A stretch of DNA of 64,000 nucleotides from Helicobacter ibis. Lineage in GTDB: Bacteria; Campylobacterota; Campylobacteria; Campylobacterales; Helicobacteraceae. The DNA is taken from contig NZ_JAQHXR010000003.1 of assembly GCF_027859255.1 (NCBI RefSeq), forward strand, positions 62,001-126,000, in the 5' to 3' direction. Position 1 is the stretch's first letter. Every line of letters begins with the position of its first letter. The position numbers and the translations under genes are program-made. Positions 25,368 through 34,719 of this stretch are shown piece after piece. The notes beneath the pieces are model-generated. The model was not told the origin of the DNA and did not search any database. It was given only the letters and a program-made list of their open reading frames with translations.

Positions 25368-26086
25368 TGAAATATATTGCCAGAAAGTTTTTAGATTCAA
25401 AAGATAGCTATTTAGATAATGCATTTGTCCAAATACAAATGCAAAATGAGTTAATACAAATTGCTAAAAAACATAGTTTATGCAAGATAGATTTTAAAAA
25501 TGTGCTAGAGATTGGTTGTGGCAGTGGAGGGCTATCACAGCTTATAGCAAAATATATACGATACAAAAAATTTCTAGCCATAGATATTGCGCCATTTGGA
25601 GAGTGTCTTTCTTCATTGAATATGGAGTTTAGGCTATTAGATATGAATAGCTTAGAATCTTTAGATAATAAATATGATCTTATTGTTTCAAACGCTGCAC
25701 TGCAATGGGGGAATCAAAAAGAGATTCTTATAGGAATTAACAAGATAAGCAGTAGAGATTCTTATTTGCTACTTGGAATCTTTGGAAAAAATAATCTAAA
25801 AGAAATAAGAGATATTTGTGGTGTTGGGCTTAGTTATTTTGGTGTTGATGATTATAAGAGAATGCTTGATGGCTGGAGGATTTTAGAATGCTATTCACAA
25901 GTGAAAAAAATACATTTTAAAAACCCAATAGAAGTTTTTAGACATTTTAAAAACACAGGAACAAACTCGCTAAGCAATAACTTTAGACTTACAAAGAAAA
26001 TATTAAACAAAATAGAAAAAGAAGCACAAAATACAATCACTTATGAGCCTATTTATATCTTGGCTAAAAAAGCTATTCTTTATTAA
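25367..26086 (+). CDS. bioC: Malonyl-ACP O-methyltransferase BioC
   Basis: Methylates malonyl-ACP so that it can prime the fatty-acid elongation that yields pimelate. 239 residues, class I SAM methyltransferase: motif I VLEIGCGSGGLSQLIA (about 46-61), acidic end of strand 2 FLAIDIAPF, motif post-II YDLIVSNAALQWGNQ (NAALQW is the BioC-specific NxALQW signature), and FRHFKNTGTNSL in the C-terminal part. Start overlaps the bioG stop (TAATG). bioA and bioB must be elsewhere. Confidence 0.92.
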   Translation: MKYIARKFLDSKDSYLDNAFVQIQMQNELIQIAKKHSLCKIDFKNVLEIGCGSGGLSQLIAKYIRYKKFLAIDIAPFGECLSSLNMEFRLLDMNSLESLDNKYDLIVSNAALQWGNQKEILIGINKISSRDSYLLLGIFGKNNLKEIRDICGVGLSYFGVDDYKRMLDGWRILECYSQVKKIHFKNPIEVFRHFKNTGTNSLSNNFRLTKKILNKIEKEAQNTITYEPIYILAKKAILY

Positions 26087-26125
26087 ACAAATGATAAAAA
26101 TTTGAATTAAAACTTAGGAATTTTT

Positions 26126-26824
26126 GTGAAAGATTTGATAATAAAGTCCATAAAAGATTTTCTCTCACCTTATATGCTAAAACTAACTTTTTTGCCGATT
26201 GTGTGCTTGTTTGTTTTTTGGGCAGTTATTTTTTATTATTTTTCTTATGATTTATTTGTGTATTTGTTTTCTTTTGTTGATGTTAGCTTTACTAGCTCTT
26301 GGCTAACTTGGCTTGAATATGTGCTTGATTGGCTTTCTAAAGTTACGATTTTTTTGCTTTTATTTGTGTTGTTTTTTGTATTTATTTTGTTTAGCAATTT
26401 GATTGTTTGTTCTTTTTTAGCACCATTGGTTGTGAAACATACTAAAGATAAGCACTATGGAAGCATAGAGCTACTTGAAGATTCCAATCTTGTTAGTATT
26501 TTTAGTCTTTTAAAGATATATGTTTTGTATTTGTTTGTGCTTTTAGTTTGTATCCCTATATATTTTATCCCAGTGCTTGGGGCTTGTGTGTTATTGTTTA
26601 TTAATTATTGGTTTTTTACAAAATGTGTTGTTTTTGATGTTGGAAGCATAATTGTTGGAGTTTCAAATTTAAAACAAATTGAATCTAATAACAAAAGAGA
26701 CATAAGAATCTTAGGCGGATTACTATATGGTGCTAGTTTGATACCTTTTTTGAATTTTGTTGTGCCGTTTTTCTCGCTTATTGTGTTTTCTCATTTGATT
26801 TTTACCAAAAAGTCACAAGGATAG
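26126..26824 (+). CDS. EI24/CysZ-like integral membrane protein
   Basis: 232 residues with four to six long hydrophobic helices (about 20-45, 70-105, 130-165, 195-225). It fits the EI24 domain family, to which the E. coli sulfate channel CysZ belongs: SNLIVCSFLAPLVVKHT resembles the conserved N---APF----V motif and GALVLLFINYWFFTK-type helix follows. Function in this organism is unknown; no sulfur genes lie nearby. GTG start at 26126 chosen because TAGGAA lies just upstream. Four bases separate it from dnaB, so the two are likely cotranscribed. Confidence 0.75.
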   Translation: MKDLIIKSIKDFLSPYMLKLTFLPIVCLFVFWAVIFYYFSYDLFVYLFSFVDVSFTSSWLTWLEYVLDWLSKVTIFLLLFVLFFVFILFSNLIVCSFLAPLVVKHTKDKHYGSIELLEDSNLVSIFSLLKIYVLYLFVLLVCIPIYFIPVLGACVLLFINYWFFTKCVVFDVGSIIVGVSNLKQIESNNKRDIRILGGLLYGASLIPFLNFVVPFFSLIVFSHLIFTKKSQG

Positions 26825-26827
26825 ATT

Positions 26828-28246
26828 ATGTCAGAAGTTCATAGGATTCAAGAAGAACGCATTGTGTTGCGTTCTATGATATATAATGAAGAACACATAG
26901 AAGTAGCAGAGAGGATAATTAGTGCAGATGATTTTATTTATAAGCCAAATGGTGGAATCTTTTTGGCTATTTTGGAGTTAAAAAATTTAGAGCTACCAAT
27001 AGAGCATAATGCGATTTTGCAAAAAGCAAAGACATATAAATTTTCTGAATCTGATTTGCTTGAGGTATTAAGCATAACTGGTGTTGCAAATATAGAAACC
27101 TATTCTCATAATATAAAAGAATACTCTCTAAAAAGAAAGCTGATGAAATTAGCGACACAGATAAATGAAGATTATATGTTTGATAAAAGTTCTAGCGAAA
27201 TTATTGGCATGCTTGAGAGTGAAATTTATAATATTACCACCACAAAAGAAAGTAGCGAATTTAAAGTAGCACAAGAAGTAGTTACAAAAACAATGCTCTA
27301 CATAGAGGATATGAAAAAGAAGGGAAATTTAACGCTAATAGGTATAGATACTGGATTTAGAGACTTAAACAAGCAGACTACTGGATTTGGCGAGGGGGAT
27401 TTAATAATAGTAGCCGCAAGACCTGCCATGGGAAAAACTACACTTGTATTAAATATGGCACAAAGAGCATTGGATACTGGCAAGGGAGTTGCATTTTTCT
27501 CGCTTGAGATGCCATCAGAGCAATTAATGCTAAGAATGTTAGCAGCAAAGACAAAAATATCATTGCAGAATCTTAGAATTGGAGACTTGCAAGATGGTGA
27601 GTTATCAATGCTATCAAAAGCTGCAGATGAAATGTCAAAAGCTCCATTATTTATAGATGATAATAGTTCTTTAACCATAAATGATTTAAAAAGCAAACTA
27701 AAGAGATTGAAAACTAAGCACCCAGAAGTTTCCATTGCTATTGTGGATTATCTCCAGTTAATGATAAGTTCTGATAACAAAGATAGGCATCAGCAAGTAA
27801 GCGATATAAGTAGGGGCTTAAAAACTCTAGCAAGAGAGCTTAAAATGCCTATAATAGCACTCTCACAGCTAAATAGAAGTTTGGAGAGTAGAAGCGATAG
27901 GAGACCTATGCTATCGGATTTGAGAGAATCTGGAGCAATAGAGCAAGATGCAGATATTATTTTGTTTGTTTATAGAGAGGCAGTATATAAAGCAAAAGAC
28001 GCAAAAGAAAGAGAAGAAGCACTAAAGAAAGCAGGAGAGTTTGAAAAGGCAAAAGCAGTGCAACAAGAGCAAATACAAGATAACGAAGAAGCAGAAATAA
28101 TAATAGGCAAACAAAGAAATGGACCAACTGGGACAATTAAGCTTCAGTTTCATAAGAGATTTTCTAAGTTTGAAGATATTGCACTTGATGTAAGAGAGCC
28201 ACACATCAATATAAATACAGAATTAATAGATATGCCAAGTATATAA
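26828..28246 (+). CDS. dnaB: Replicative DNA helicase DnaB
   Basis: Hexameric 5'-3' helicase at the replication fork. 472 residues: N-terminal primase-interaction domain (1-150, QEERIVLRSMIYNEEHIE... ), linker, then RecA-like motor with Walker A ARPAMGKTT (K203), FSLEMPSEQLMLRM (H1a), Walker B IAIVDYLQLM, and the DNA-binding/arginine-finger block LSQLNRSLESRSDRRPMLSDLRESGAIEQDAD. C-terminal QRNGPTGTIKLQF is the usual H4. It carries no intein, and length is normal. Confidence 0.97.
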   Translation: MSEVHRIQEERIVLRSMIYNEEHIEVAERIISADDFIYKPNGGIFLAILELKNLELPIEHNAILQKAKTYKFSESDLLEVLSITGVANIETYSHNIKEYSLKRKLMKLATQINEDYMFDKSSSEIIGMLESEIYNITTTKESSEFKVAQEVVTKTMLYIEDMKKKGNLTLIGIDTGFRDLNKQTTGFGEGDLIIVAARPAMGKTTLVLNMAQRALDTGKGVAFFSLEMPSEQLMLRMLAAKTKISLQNLRIGDLQDGELSMLSKAADEMSKAPLFIDDNSSLTINDLKSKLKRLKTKHPEVSIAIVDYLQLMISSDNKDRHQQVSDISRGLKTLARELKMPIIALSQLNRSLESRSDRRPMLSDLRESGAIEQDADIILFVYREAVYKAKDAKEREEALKKAGEFEKAKAVQQEQIQDNEEAEIIIGKQRNGPTGTIKLQFHKRFSKFEDIALDVREPHININTELIDMPSI

Positions 28247-28311
28247 TTAGTAACAACCACAACTAAAAAGTTAAAAAATAATTGTAAAACTGCATAAAGA
28301 TTCTAGATTCT

Positions 28312-28320
28312 TGCTATACT
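28312..28320 (+). promoter_or_regulatory. Extended -10 promoter element for icd
   Basis: TGCTATACT is a good extended -10 (TGnTATAAT with one change) 28 bases before the icd ATG, in the 102-base gap after dnaB. The leader holds the AAAGGATAG ribosome-binding site. Confidence 0.55.
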
Positions 28321-28348
28321 CTTTAAAACACTCACAAAAGGATAGCGT

Positions 28349-30532
28349 ATGAAAATCACTTACACTCTAACTGATGAATCTCCAGCATTGGCGACATATT
28401 CATTTCTGCCAATAATAAGAGCATTTTTGAAAAAAGCAGATATAGAAGTCGAAAGCTCTGATATATCACTTAGTGCTAGAGTTATGGCTTCTTTTTTGGA
28501 CTTTAAAGATGAGTTAGCATATTTGGGTGAGCTAGTGCAAAAGCCAGAGGCAAATTTGATAAAAACACCAAATATTTCTGCGTCAATCCCTCAACTAAAA
28601 GCCACCATTAAAGAACTGCAAGAAAAGGGATTTAAGATTCCAAGCTACCCTGATAATCCTAGCAATAAAGAAGAAGAAGAGATTAAAGCAAAATATCAAA
28701 AAGTATTAGGTAGTGCGGTTAATCCAGTTCTTAGGGCGGGGAATTCTGATAGAAGATGCACAAAGGCAGTCAAAGAGTATGCTAAGAAAAATCCATATAG
28801 AGTAGTTGAGTTTAATAAAGATTCTAAAAGTAGAATCTCTTACATGGCTAGTGGAGATTTTTTTGACAATGAAAAAGCAGTGTTGATAAAGGATAACTGC
28901 GAGGCTAGAATCGAGTTTGTAGGTAGCACAGGGATTCAAATTCTAAAAGACAAGTGGAAGTTAGAAAAAGATGAGGTGTTAGATTCCACATTTATGAGTG
29001 TTGAGAAGCTTTTTAAATTTTATGAAGAGCAAATTCAAGTGTGCAAAGATGAAAATATCCTTCTATCCCTACACTTAAAAGCTACGATGATGAAGGTTAG
29101 CGATCCAATTATTTTCGGCTATGCAATAAAAGCTTATTTTAAAGATTTGTTTTTGGAGTTTAAAGATGAATTAGAATCTCTTGGAGTAAGTGTAAATAAT
29201 GGCGTTGCAGAACTTTTAAGCAAGATAGAATCTTCTAGCCTAAAGGATAAGATATTAAATAAATACAACGAGATTTTGAAAAATAGCGCCCCATTGTCTA
29301 TGGTTAATTCTGATAAAGGCATTAGCAATTTGCATGTCCCTAGTGATGTAATAGTCGATGCATCAATGCCAGCAATGCTAAAAAATGGTGCTAGATTATG
29401 GGATAAGAATGGTAAAGAGCAAGATACAAATGCACTAATACCAGATAAAACATATGCTACGATATATGAAGCGGTAATTGAGGATTTAAGAAAAAATGGC
29501 ACTCTTAACCCAAGCAAATTAGGAAGCGTCTCAAATGTCGGCCTAATGGCAAAAAAGGCTCAAGAATATGGCTCACATGATAAGACATTTGTAGCACCAG
29601 AAGATGGAGAGTTTAGAATAATAGCTAATGGGGAAGTGTTAATATCTCATAGTGTGAAAAAGGGAGATATTTATAGAGCTAATGAAGCTAAAAATGATGC
29701 TGTGTTAAATTGGATTGACTTAGGATTAGAGAGGGCAGAACTTAGCGGGGCTAAGGCTATATTTTGGCTAGATGAGAAGCGTCCAAGCAATAAAATAATG
29801 ATAGATATTGTAAAAGATAGACTAGCTAGTAAAGGTATTAGTCTAAGTGATAAGCTAAAGATTCTAGCACCAAAAGAGGCTTGTTTGGAATCTCTAGGCG
29901 AGATTCGTGCTGGGAGGGATTGTATCTCAATTACTGGAAATGTTCTAAGGGATTATTTGACTGATTTGTTTCCTATTTTGGAGCTTGGCACAAGTGCAAA
30001 AATGCTATCGATCGTGCCTATGCTAAATGGTGGTGCGATGTTTGAGACTGGTGCTGGTGGTAGTGCGCCAAAGCAGGTAGAACAACTAATCTCTGAAAAT
30101 CACTTAAGATGGGATAGTTTAGGAGAGTTTCTAGCTTTGCAGGCAAGCTTAGAATTCCTCTCGCAAAAAACGCATAATAAAAAAGCCAAAATACTTGCTA
30201 CAAGCCTTGATTATGCAATAGGTAAGTATTTAGATAATAACAAAGCACCATCAAGAAAGACAAAAGAAGATGATAATAGAACTAGCCATTTTTATGTGGC
30301 TATGTATTTTGCAAAATCGCTATCAGAACAAAATGAAGATAAAAATCTAGCGGAGTTTTTTAGTGAGATTTCAAAAGAATTAGAAAGCAATGAAGAAAAA
30401 ATATATAAAGAGTATATAGACGCCCAAGGTGTAGCCGTCAATTTAGGCGGGTATTATAAGCTTGATGATGATAAGTGTAATGCAATAATGCGACCTAGCA
30501 AGACATTTAATGAGATTTTAGAGAAATTTTAA
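28349..30532 (+). CDS. icd: NADP-dependent isocitrate dehydrogenase, monomeric type
   Basis: Oxidative decarboxylation of isocitrate to 2-oxoglutarate. The 727-residue length and the start ITYTLTDESPALATYSFLPII (3-23) identify the large monomeric class (IDH-II), unrelated in length to the 420-residue dimeric enzyme of H. pylori. Further family blocks: VLRAGNSDRRCTKAVKEYAKKNP (substrate binding, about 129), FGYAIKAYFKDLF, MVNSDKGISNLHVPSDVIVDASMPAM, GEFRIIANGEVL, MLNGGAMFETGAGGSAPKQVEQL and HLRWDSLGEFLALQASLEF. It is monocistronic with its own promoter and a hairpin after the stop. Campylobacter jejuni also has a monomeric enzyme. Confidence 0.95.
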   Translation: MKITYTLTDESPALATYSFLPIIRAFLKKADIEVESSDISLSARVMASFLDFKDELAYLGELVQKPEANLIKTPNISASIPQLKATIKELQEKGFKIPSYPDNPSNKEEEEIKAKYQKVLGSAVNPVLRAGNSDRRCTKAVKEYAKKNPYRVVEFNKDSKSRISYMASGDFFDNEKAVLIKDNCEARIEFVGSTGIQILKDKWKLEKDEVLDSTFMSVEKLFKFYEEQIQVCKDENILLSLHLKATMMKVSDPIIFGYAIKAYFKDLFLEFKDELESLGVSVNNGVAELLSKIESSSLKDKILNKYNEILKNSAPLSMVNSDKGISNLHVPSDVIVDASMPAMLKNGARLWDKNGKEQDTNALIPDKTYATIYEAVIEDLRKNGTLNPSKLGSVSNVGLMAKKAQEYGSHDKTFVAPEDGEFRIIANGEVLISHSVKKGDIYRANEAKNDAVLNWIDLGLERAELSGAKAIFWLDEKRPSNKIMIDIVKDRLASKGISLSDKLKILAPKEACLESLGEIRAGRDCISITGNVLRDYLTDLFPILELGTSAKMLSIVPMLNGGAMFETGAGGSAPKQVEQLISENHLRWDSLGEFLALQASLEFLSQKTHNKKAKILATSLDYAIGKYLDNNKAPSRKTKEDDNRTSHFYVAMYFAKSLSEQNEDKNLAEFFSEISKELESNEEKIYKEYIDAQGVAVNLGGYYKLDDDKCNAIMRPSKTFNEILEKF

Positions 30533-30535
30533 TAT

Positions 30536-30559
30536 GCAATGGAGAGAGCTTCTCCTTGC
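30536..30559 (+). terminator. Hairpin after icd
   Basis: GCAA-t-GGAGA (GAGCT loop) TCTCC-TTGC makes a 9-bp stem with one bulged base directly after the icd stop. It has no T run after it, so it may be a weak or Rho-aided terminator or a 3'-end stabilising stem. The convergent pabA ends 20 bases further on. Confidence 0.4.
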
Positions 30560-30579
30560 AGTAGCATAGGAATTAAATG

Positions 30580-31146
30580 TTATATTTTATAGCAGAAGTT
30601 TTTTAGAATCTTTTTTCCATTTTGGCTTAGCACAGATTCTGGGTGGAATTGAATCCCATACACTTTATATTTTTTATGTTTTAGTGCCATGATTATTGAA
30701 TCTTCACTTTGTGCTAGTATTTTGCACTCCTTACTTATTTTGCTCACATGCAATGAGTGATATAAGCATACATTGAAGTTGTTTTTTAGTCCTTTAAATA
30801 TCTTGCTATCTTTAAAGTGTATTTGTCTTACTTTGCCATGTATGGGGGTTGATAGTTGTTCTACCTTGCTACCAAAAACTTCGGCAATACATTGATGTCC
30901 TAGACAGATTCCAAGAATCTTTTTTGTTTTTGCAAAGTATTTGATAGCGTCCATGCTTAGCTTTGATTCTTTTGGAGAGTTTGGTCCGGGAGATATTATT
31001 AGATGTGTGAAATTGTATTTTTCTAGCTTTTTTACATTTTTATATTTATCATTTTTTATTACTTTGTATTTTACATTTAGCTCTTTTAGATAGTAGGCAA
31101 TCGTATATGTAAATGAATCGTAATTATCAATTATTAAAACTTTCAT
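30580..31146 (-). CDS. pabA: Aminodeoxychorismate synthase glutaminase component (PabA/TrpG type)
   Basis: Class I glutamine amidotransferase giving ammonia to PabB for p-aminobenzoate. 188 residues: IDNYDSFTYTIAYYL (6-20), SPGPNSPKES oxyanion loop (about 53), nucleophile Cys in ILGICLGHQCIAEVFGS (about 78-92), and catalytic His-Glu in YGIQFHPESVLSQNG. PabA and TrpG cannot be told apart by sequence, but the 4-base overlap with the pabB/C fusion upstream and the lack of tryptophan genes nearby favour PabA. The composition is lysine-rich, a feature of all three genes of this unit. Confidence 0.9.
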   Translation of the reverse strand: MKVLIIDNYDSFTYTIAYYLKELNVKYKVIKNDKYKNVKKLEKYNFTHLIISPGPNSPKESKLSMDAIKYFAKTKKILGICLGHQCIAEVFGSKVEQLSTPIHGKVRQIHFKDSKIFKGLKNNFNVCLYHSLHVSKISKECKILAQSEDSIIMALKHKKYKVYGIQFHPESVLSQNGKKILKNFCYKI

Positions 31147-32918
31147 AAAACCACCCTTTTTAAGCCTCTTAGCGAGTTTATCGCATATATTTCATCTGCA
31201 TTTTGTAGCATTGTTTTGTCTATATTTTGCTCTTTTATTAGATCATATTGCAAGAGTTTTTGTCTATAAATTCCATTTAGTGCATTGTTTGTTTTTGGGG
31301 TTATTAATTTGTTATCTAGCTTTATTATTATGTTGCTTCTTGCACCCTCACTTAAAAGACCACAATCATCAAAAAATATAACATCATAGCATGTGTTATC
31401 TTGCCATAGTTGTGTAGCTTGTTTGTAGTGCTCTCTTAGTGAAGTTTTGTGATTTAGCAAGAAGTTTGGCTTTATGGTTGTCTTTGAGATTAGTAGTTTA
31501 TTGTTCTTAGATTCTTGCAATGGCGTTGCTAATAGCTCATATTCTCCATTTTTGTATAGCTTTAATTTTAAGCATTTTGTTCCGCTATCTGAATTTAGAG
31601 GTGAGAAAAAATATTTTTTACTAAATGCTTTTTGGTCAAAGTCGTGTATGTCTTTAAATGATTCTGCTATTTTTAGCGTGAAGTTTAGTGTGGTGCTAAA
31701 GGCTTTTAGAATCTTTTCTGTATTGAAGTTAAAAAATTTTGCAGAGTTTAATAGTCTTTCTAAATGCTCTTTAAAAAACAAAACTTCGCCATTTTTATAA
31801 AACATGCTCTCAAATAAATAAAAATCATTTTGCAATATTTTGCTTTTTAGTTCCAATTCTTTTAATTCATCATCTAGTTTTGAATCCCATACTAGTCCGC
31901 TCCCAGTGCCATAAATATAGTCTGTAGAGTTGTTTTTATAAATTGTCCTTATTGCTACACTAAAGTCCATAACATCACCATGTATAAATCCAACAGAACC
32001 ACAATATATCCCTCTTTCTCGCTTTTCTAAAGATTCTAAGAGTTTTATTGTTTCTATTTTTGGTGCTCCTGTGATTGAGCCACATGGGAAGAGCGCTTTT
32101 AATATTTTGTAGAGATTTATATTATTCTTTAATTCCCCGCTTATTGTTGATATCATCTGGTGTAGCGTTGGATAGCTTTTAATCTGAAAGAGTTTTGCTT
32201 TTAGCGAGTTTGCTTTTATTATTTTTGAAATATCATTTCTTAATAAATCCACAATCATTACATTTTCGCTCATGCTTTTGGTATCTGTTTTTAGGAAATT
32301 TTTTAAGTCTTTATCTTCTTTTTTTGTGCTTCCTTTTTTGATTGTGCCTTTCATTGGTTTTGTGGTTATTTTGTTGTTTTTAATTTTGAAGAATCTCTCT
32401 GGAGAGAATGAAATTATTTCTTCAAAATCAGTGCTTATATATGCTTTATATGGTGTATCTTGCCTTGTGTGTAGAGAGTTAAATATCTCATATCCATTTA
32501 GGTTTGAGATAAAGTGTATCTCATCGCTTAAATTTGCTTCATAGCATTGTCCTTTTGCAATGCTATTTTTTATGCTATTAAAATTATCTTTGTAGTTACC
32601 TTTTAATATGTGTTTGGTAAAAATTGGGCAAAATTCAAAGGTGCATTCTTCTTTTTTGTATTTTTCTCTATCTTTAAAGGCGTAAAAAACCAAGCAAGGC
32701 TCACTGCTTGTATAATCTTTACTATCTAAATATTTATAAAATTCATACTTTATGTATCCTATGAAGTAATATTTTTTCTTATATTTTTCTATTATTTTTA
32801 GTGCTTTTTTGGATTGTTGTTGATTGTATGCTTGTAGCAAGAATTTAGGATTTTTGTATAAGAACTTACCAAAAATAGCAAATTTATCTATATTGCTTTG
32901 CATCTTGTCTTTAGCCAT
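31143..32918 (-). CDS. pabB: Bifunctional aminodeoxychorismate synthase component I / 4-amino-4-deoxychorismate lyase (PabB-PabC fusion)
   Basis: 591 residues with two enzymes in line. Residues 1-345 are the chorismate-binding PabB: GQCYEANLSDEIHF (about 124), ISFSPERFFKIKNNKITTKPMKGT (about 170), SENVMIVDLLRNDIS, PTLHQMISTISGEL, and LFPCGSITGAPKIETIKLLE near 280. Residues about 365-591 are a class IV PLP fold (PabC): LFESMFYKNGEVLFFKEHLERLLNSA, KTSLREHYKQA carrying the PLP lysine, DVIFFDDCGLLSEGARSNIII, NGIYRQKLL. The two steps give p-aminobenzoate for folate. The same fusion is known in H. pylori. It begins 31 bases inside the end of pepP; an alternative ATG at 32903 would cut five residues. 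Confidence 0.92.
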   Translation of the reverse strand: MAKDKMQSNIDKFAIFGKFLYKNPKFLLQAYNQQQSKKALKIIEKYKKKYYFIGYIKYEFYKYLDSKDYTSSEPCLVFYAFKDREKYKKEECTFEFCPIFTKHILKGNYKDNFNSIKNSIAKGQCYEANLSDEIHFISNLNGYEIFNSLHTRQDTPYKAYISTDFEEIISFSPERFFKIKNNKITTKPMKGTIKKGSTKKEDKDLKNFLKTDTKSMSENVMIVDLLRNDISKIIKANSLKAKLFQIKSYPTLHQMISTISGELKNNINLYKILKALFPCGSITGAPKIETIKLLESLEKRERGIYCGSVGFIHGDVMDFSVAIRTIYKNNSTDYIYGTGSGLVWDSKLDDELKELELKSKILQNDFYLFESMFYKNGEVLFFKEHLERLLNSAKFFNFNTEKILKAFSTTLNFTLKIAESFKDIHDFDQKAFSKKYFFSPLNSDSGTKCLKLKLYKNGEYELLATPLQESKNNKLLISKTTIKPNFLLNHKTSLREHYKQATQLWQDNTCYDVIFFDDCGLLSEGARSNIIIKLDNKLITPKTNNALNGIYRQKLLQYDLIKEQNIDKTMLQNADEIYAINSLRGLKRVVL

Positions 32919-34648
32919 TTTAGTGCGTTTTTGCTTAGGTGTTTTGAGAGTTTTTTATATACTAGTTTGTGATAGTCATTTAGCCATTTTTTCTCTTCAT
33001 CACTTAGCATACTCTTTACTATACAGCTAGGTTCAAAAGGACATAGGCTAAGCACTTCAAAGCATAGAAAATTTTTATCTTTGCTGTATTTGTTTAGCAC
33101 CAAGTTTTCTAGTCTTATTCCATATTTTCCTTCTTTGTAGATTCCGGGCTCTATTGATGTTAACATGCCTTCTTTTGCTTGTGCATGTTGGTTGTATGAA
33201 TAATACGATATGCTCTGTGGTCCTTCATGCACATTTAAGAAGTATCCAACGCCATGTCCAGTGCCATGCATATAGTCTAAATGCTCTTTCCAAAGTGGCA
33301 TTCTAGCTATTGAATCTAGCATTGATAGTGAAATGTCTTTTGGGAATACTGCCATGCTTAATGCTATGTTTGCTTTTAACACAAGCGTATAGTCGATTTT
33401 TTGTTTTTTTGTTATTTTTCCTATTGGTATTACTCGCGTTATATCTGTTGTGCCATTTTGATATTGCCCACCTGAATCTATTAGTAAAAGCCCATTTCTG
33501 CTTATTGTGCTATTGTGCTGTTTTGTGGCTTTATAGTGTGGTAATGCTCCATTTTCATTAAACCCAGCTATTGTAGAGAAGCTATCTGTTATGTATAGCT
33601 CATTTTGACTTCTGAAGTATTGTAGTTTCTCATCTATTGTTAGTTCTGTTATTTTTTCTTTTTTAAGAGATGTAATAAGCCAAGCAAAAAACTCACAAAG
33701 TGCAATTCCATCGCTTATCATAGCGTCTTTTATGTGCTTTATTTCTAGTTTTGTCTTTCGTGCTTTTAAAAGTGAGCTTGGATTTTTAGATTCTATGATT
33801 TTGCATTTTGTTAGATGATTTATTGTTTTTGATGTTGTCTTGCTTGGGTCTAGTAGCATATTGCCATTTAAGTTATCTAAAGTATAGAAAATCTCATCGT
33901 ATGGTTTTATCTTTACATTGTCTTTTTCTAGTTTTGATTTTATTTTTGGCATTAATTTTTCGTTGTTTATAAATAGTGTTATTTCTGTTTGGCTTAGCAA
34001 TAGGTATGATAAAAATAGAGGATTGTATGATATGTCGCTCCCTCTTAGATTCATTATCCATGCTATATCATCTAGTGATGATATTAGATGATGCGTTGCA
34101 TTTAGCTTTTGCATTTCTTTTCTTATTAGTGTTAATTTTTTGCTTGTTTTATAGCAGTATTTACTATTGTGTTCATAGATTATATTTTGCGGTAGTGGCG
34201 GTCTATTCTCCCATATTTTGCTAATTAAATTCATGTCTGTTTTTAGAGTTATATTTTTTGTAAGTAGTTTTAGCCTTAGGGCACTCTCAAGCGAAGATGG
34301 CAAGACTTCCCCATTAGTAGCAATTATTGAATCTGGCTTTAGATTTTCTAAAATCCAGTTTAGATATGAATCTTTATTGTTTATTATTTTTTGTAGTTTT
34401 ATGTCGCTTCCTTGTAGCTCATTTTCTGCTTGTAAAAAATATCTGCCATCGGTAAATAAAAATGCATTTTCTTGCATTACTATAAGAACTCCAGCACTAC
34501 CGCTAAACCCACTAAGATATTCTCTCTCCTGCCAGTGTTGTGGTATATACTCGCTTAAATGCGGGTCTGAAGTTAGCACTAAATATGCATCTATGTTAGT
34601 TTGTTTTAGTAGGCTTTGTAATTTTTGTATTCTTTGCTTTGGATTCAT
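32888..34648 (-). CDS. pepP: Xaa-Pro aminopeptidase, M24B family (three-domain type)
   Basis: Removes an N-terminal residue next to proline; cytoplasmic di-metal peptidase. At 586 residues it is the long, eukaryote-like aminopeptidase P1 form with two creatinase-like N-terminal domains (YLVLTSDPHLSEYIPQHWQEREYLSGFSGSAG at about 22-53, DDIAWIMNLRGSDISYNPLF at about 192-211) and a C-terminal pita-bread domain. Metal ligands are seen in LLIDSGGQYQNGTTDITR (two Asp), HGTGHGVGYFLNVHEGP (His), TSIEPGIY (Glu) and GIRLENLV (Glu). It leads a unit pepP-pabB/C-pabA. Confidence 0.93.
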   Translation of the reverse strand: MNPKQRIQKLQSLLKQTNIDAYLVLTSDPHLSEYIPQHWQEREYLSGFSGSAGVLIVMQENAFLFTDGRYFLQAENELQGSDIKLQKIINNKDSYLNWILENLKPDSIIATNGEVLPSSLESALRLKLLTKNITLKTDMNLISKIWENRPPLPQNIIYEHNSKYCYKTSKKLTLIRKEMQKLNATHHLISSLDDIAWIMNLRGSDISYNPLFLSYLLLSQTEITLFINNEKLMPKIKSKLEKDNVKIKPYDEIFYTLDNLNGNMLLDPSKTTSKTINHLTKCKIIESKNPSSLLKARKTKLEIKHIKDAMISDGIALCEFFAWLITSLKKEKITELTIDEKLQYFRSQNELYITDSFSTIAGFNENGALPHYKATKQHNSTISRNGLLLIDSGGQYQNGTTDITRVIPIGKITKKQKIDYTLVLKANIALSMAVFPKDISLSMLDSIARMPLWKEHLDYMHGTGHGVGYFLNVHEGPQSISYYSYNQHAQAKEGMLTSIEPGIYKEGKYGIRLENLVLNKYSKDKNFLCFEVLSLCPFEPSCIVKSMLSDEEKKWLNDYHKLVYKKLSKHLSKNALKWLKTRCKAI

Positions 34649-34713
34649 AATATATCCTAATTAATTAATCGCGTGAATATATGATATTAATGCTTAAATT
34701 TATACGCTTTTTG

Positions 34714-34719
34714 TATAAT
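34714..34719 (+). promoter_or_regulatory. TATAAT box overlapping the annotated start of the class V aminotransferase
   Basis: A consensus TATAAT lies in the divergent gap, but it overlaps the ATG at 34718. Transcription from it would begin near 34726, which suggests that translation really starts at TTG 34745, six bases after TAGGA. Alternatively the box is fortuitous. Confidence 0.4.
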
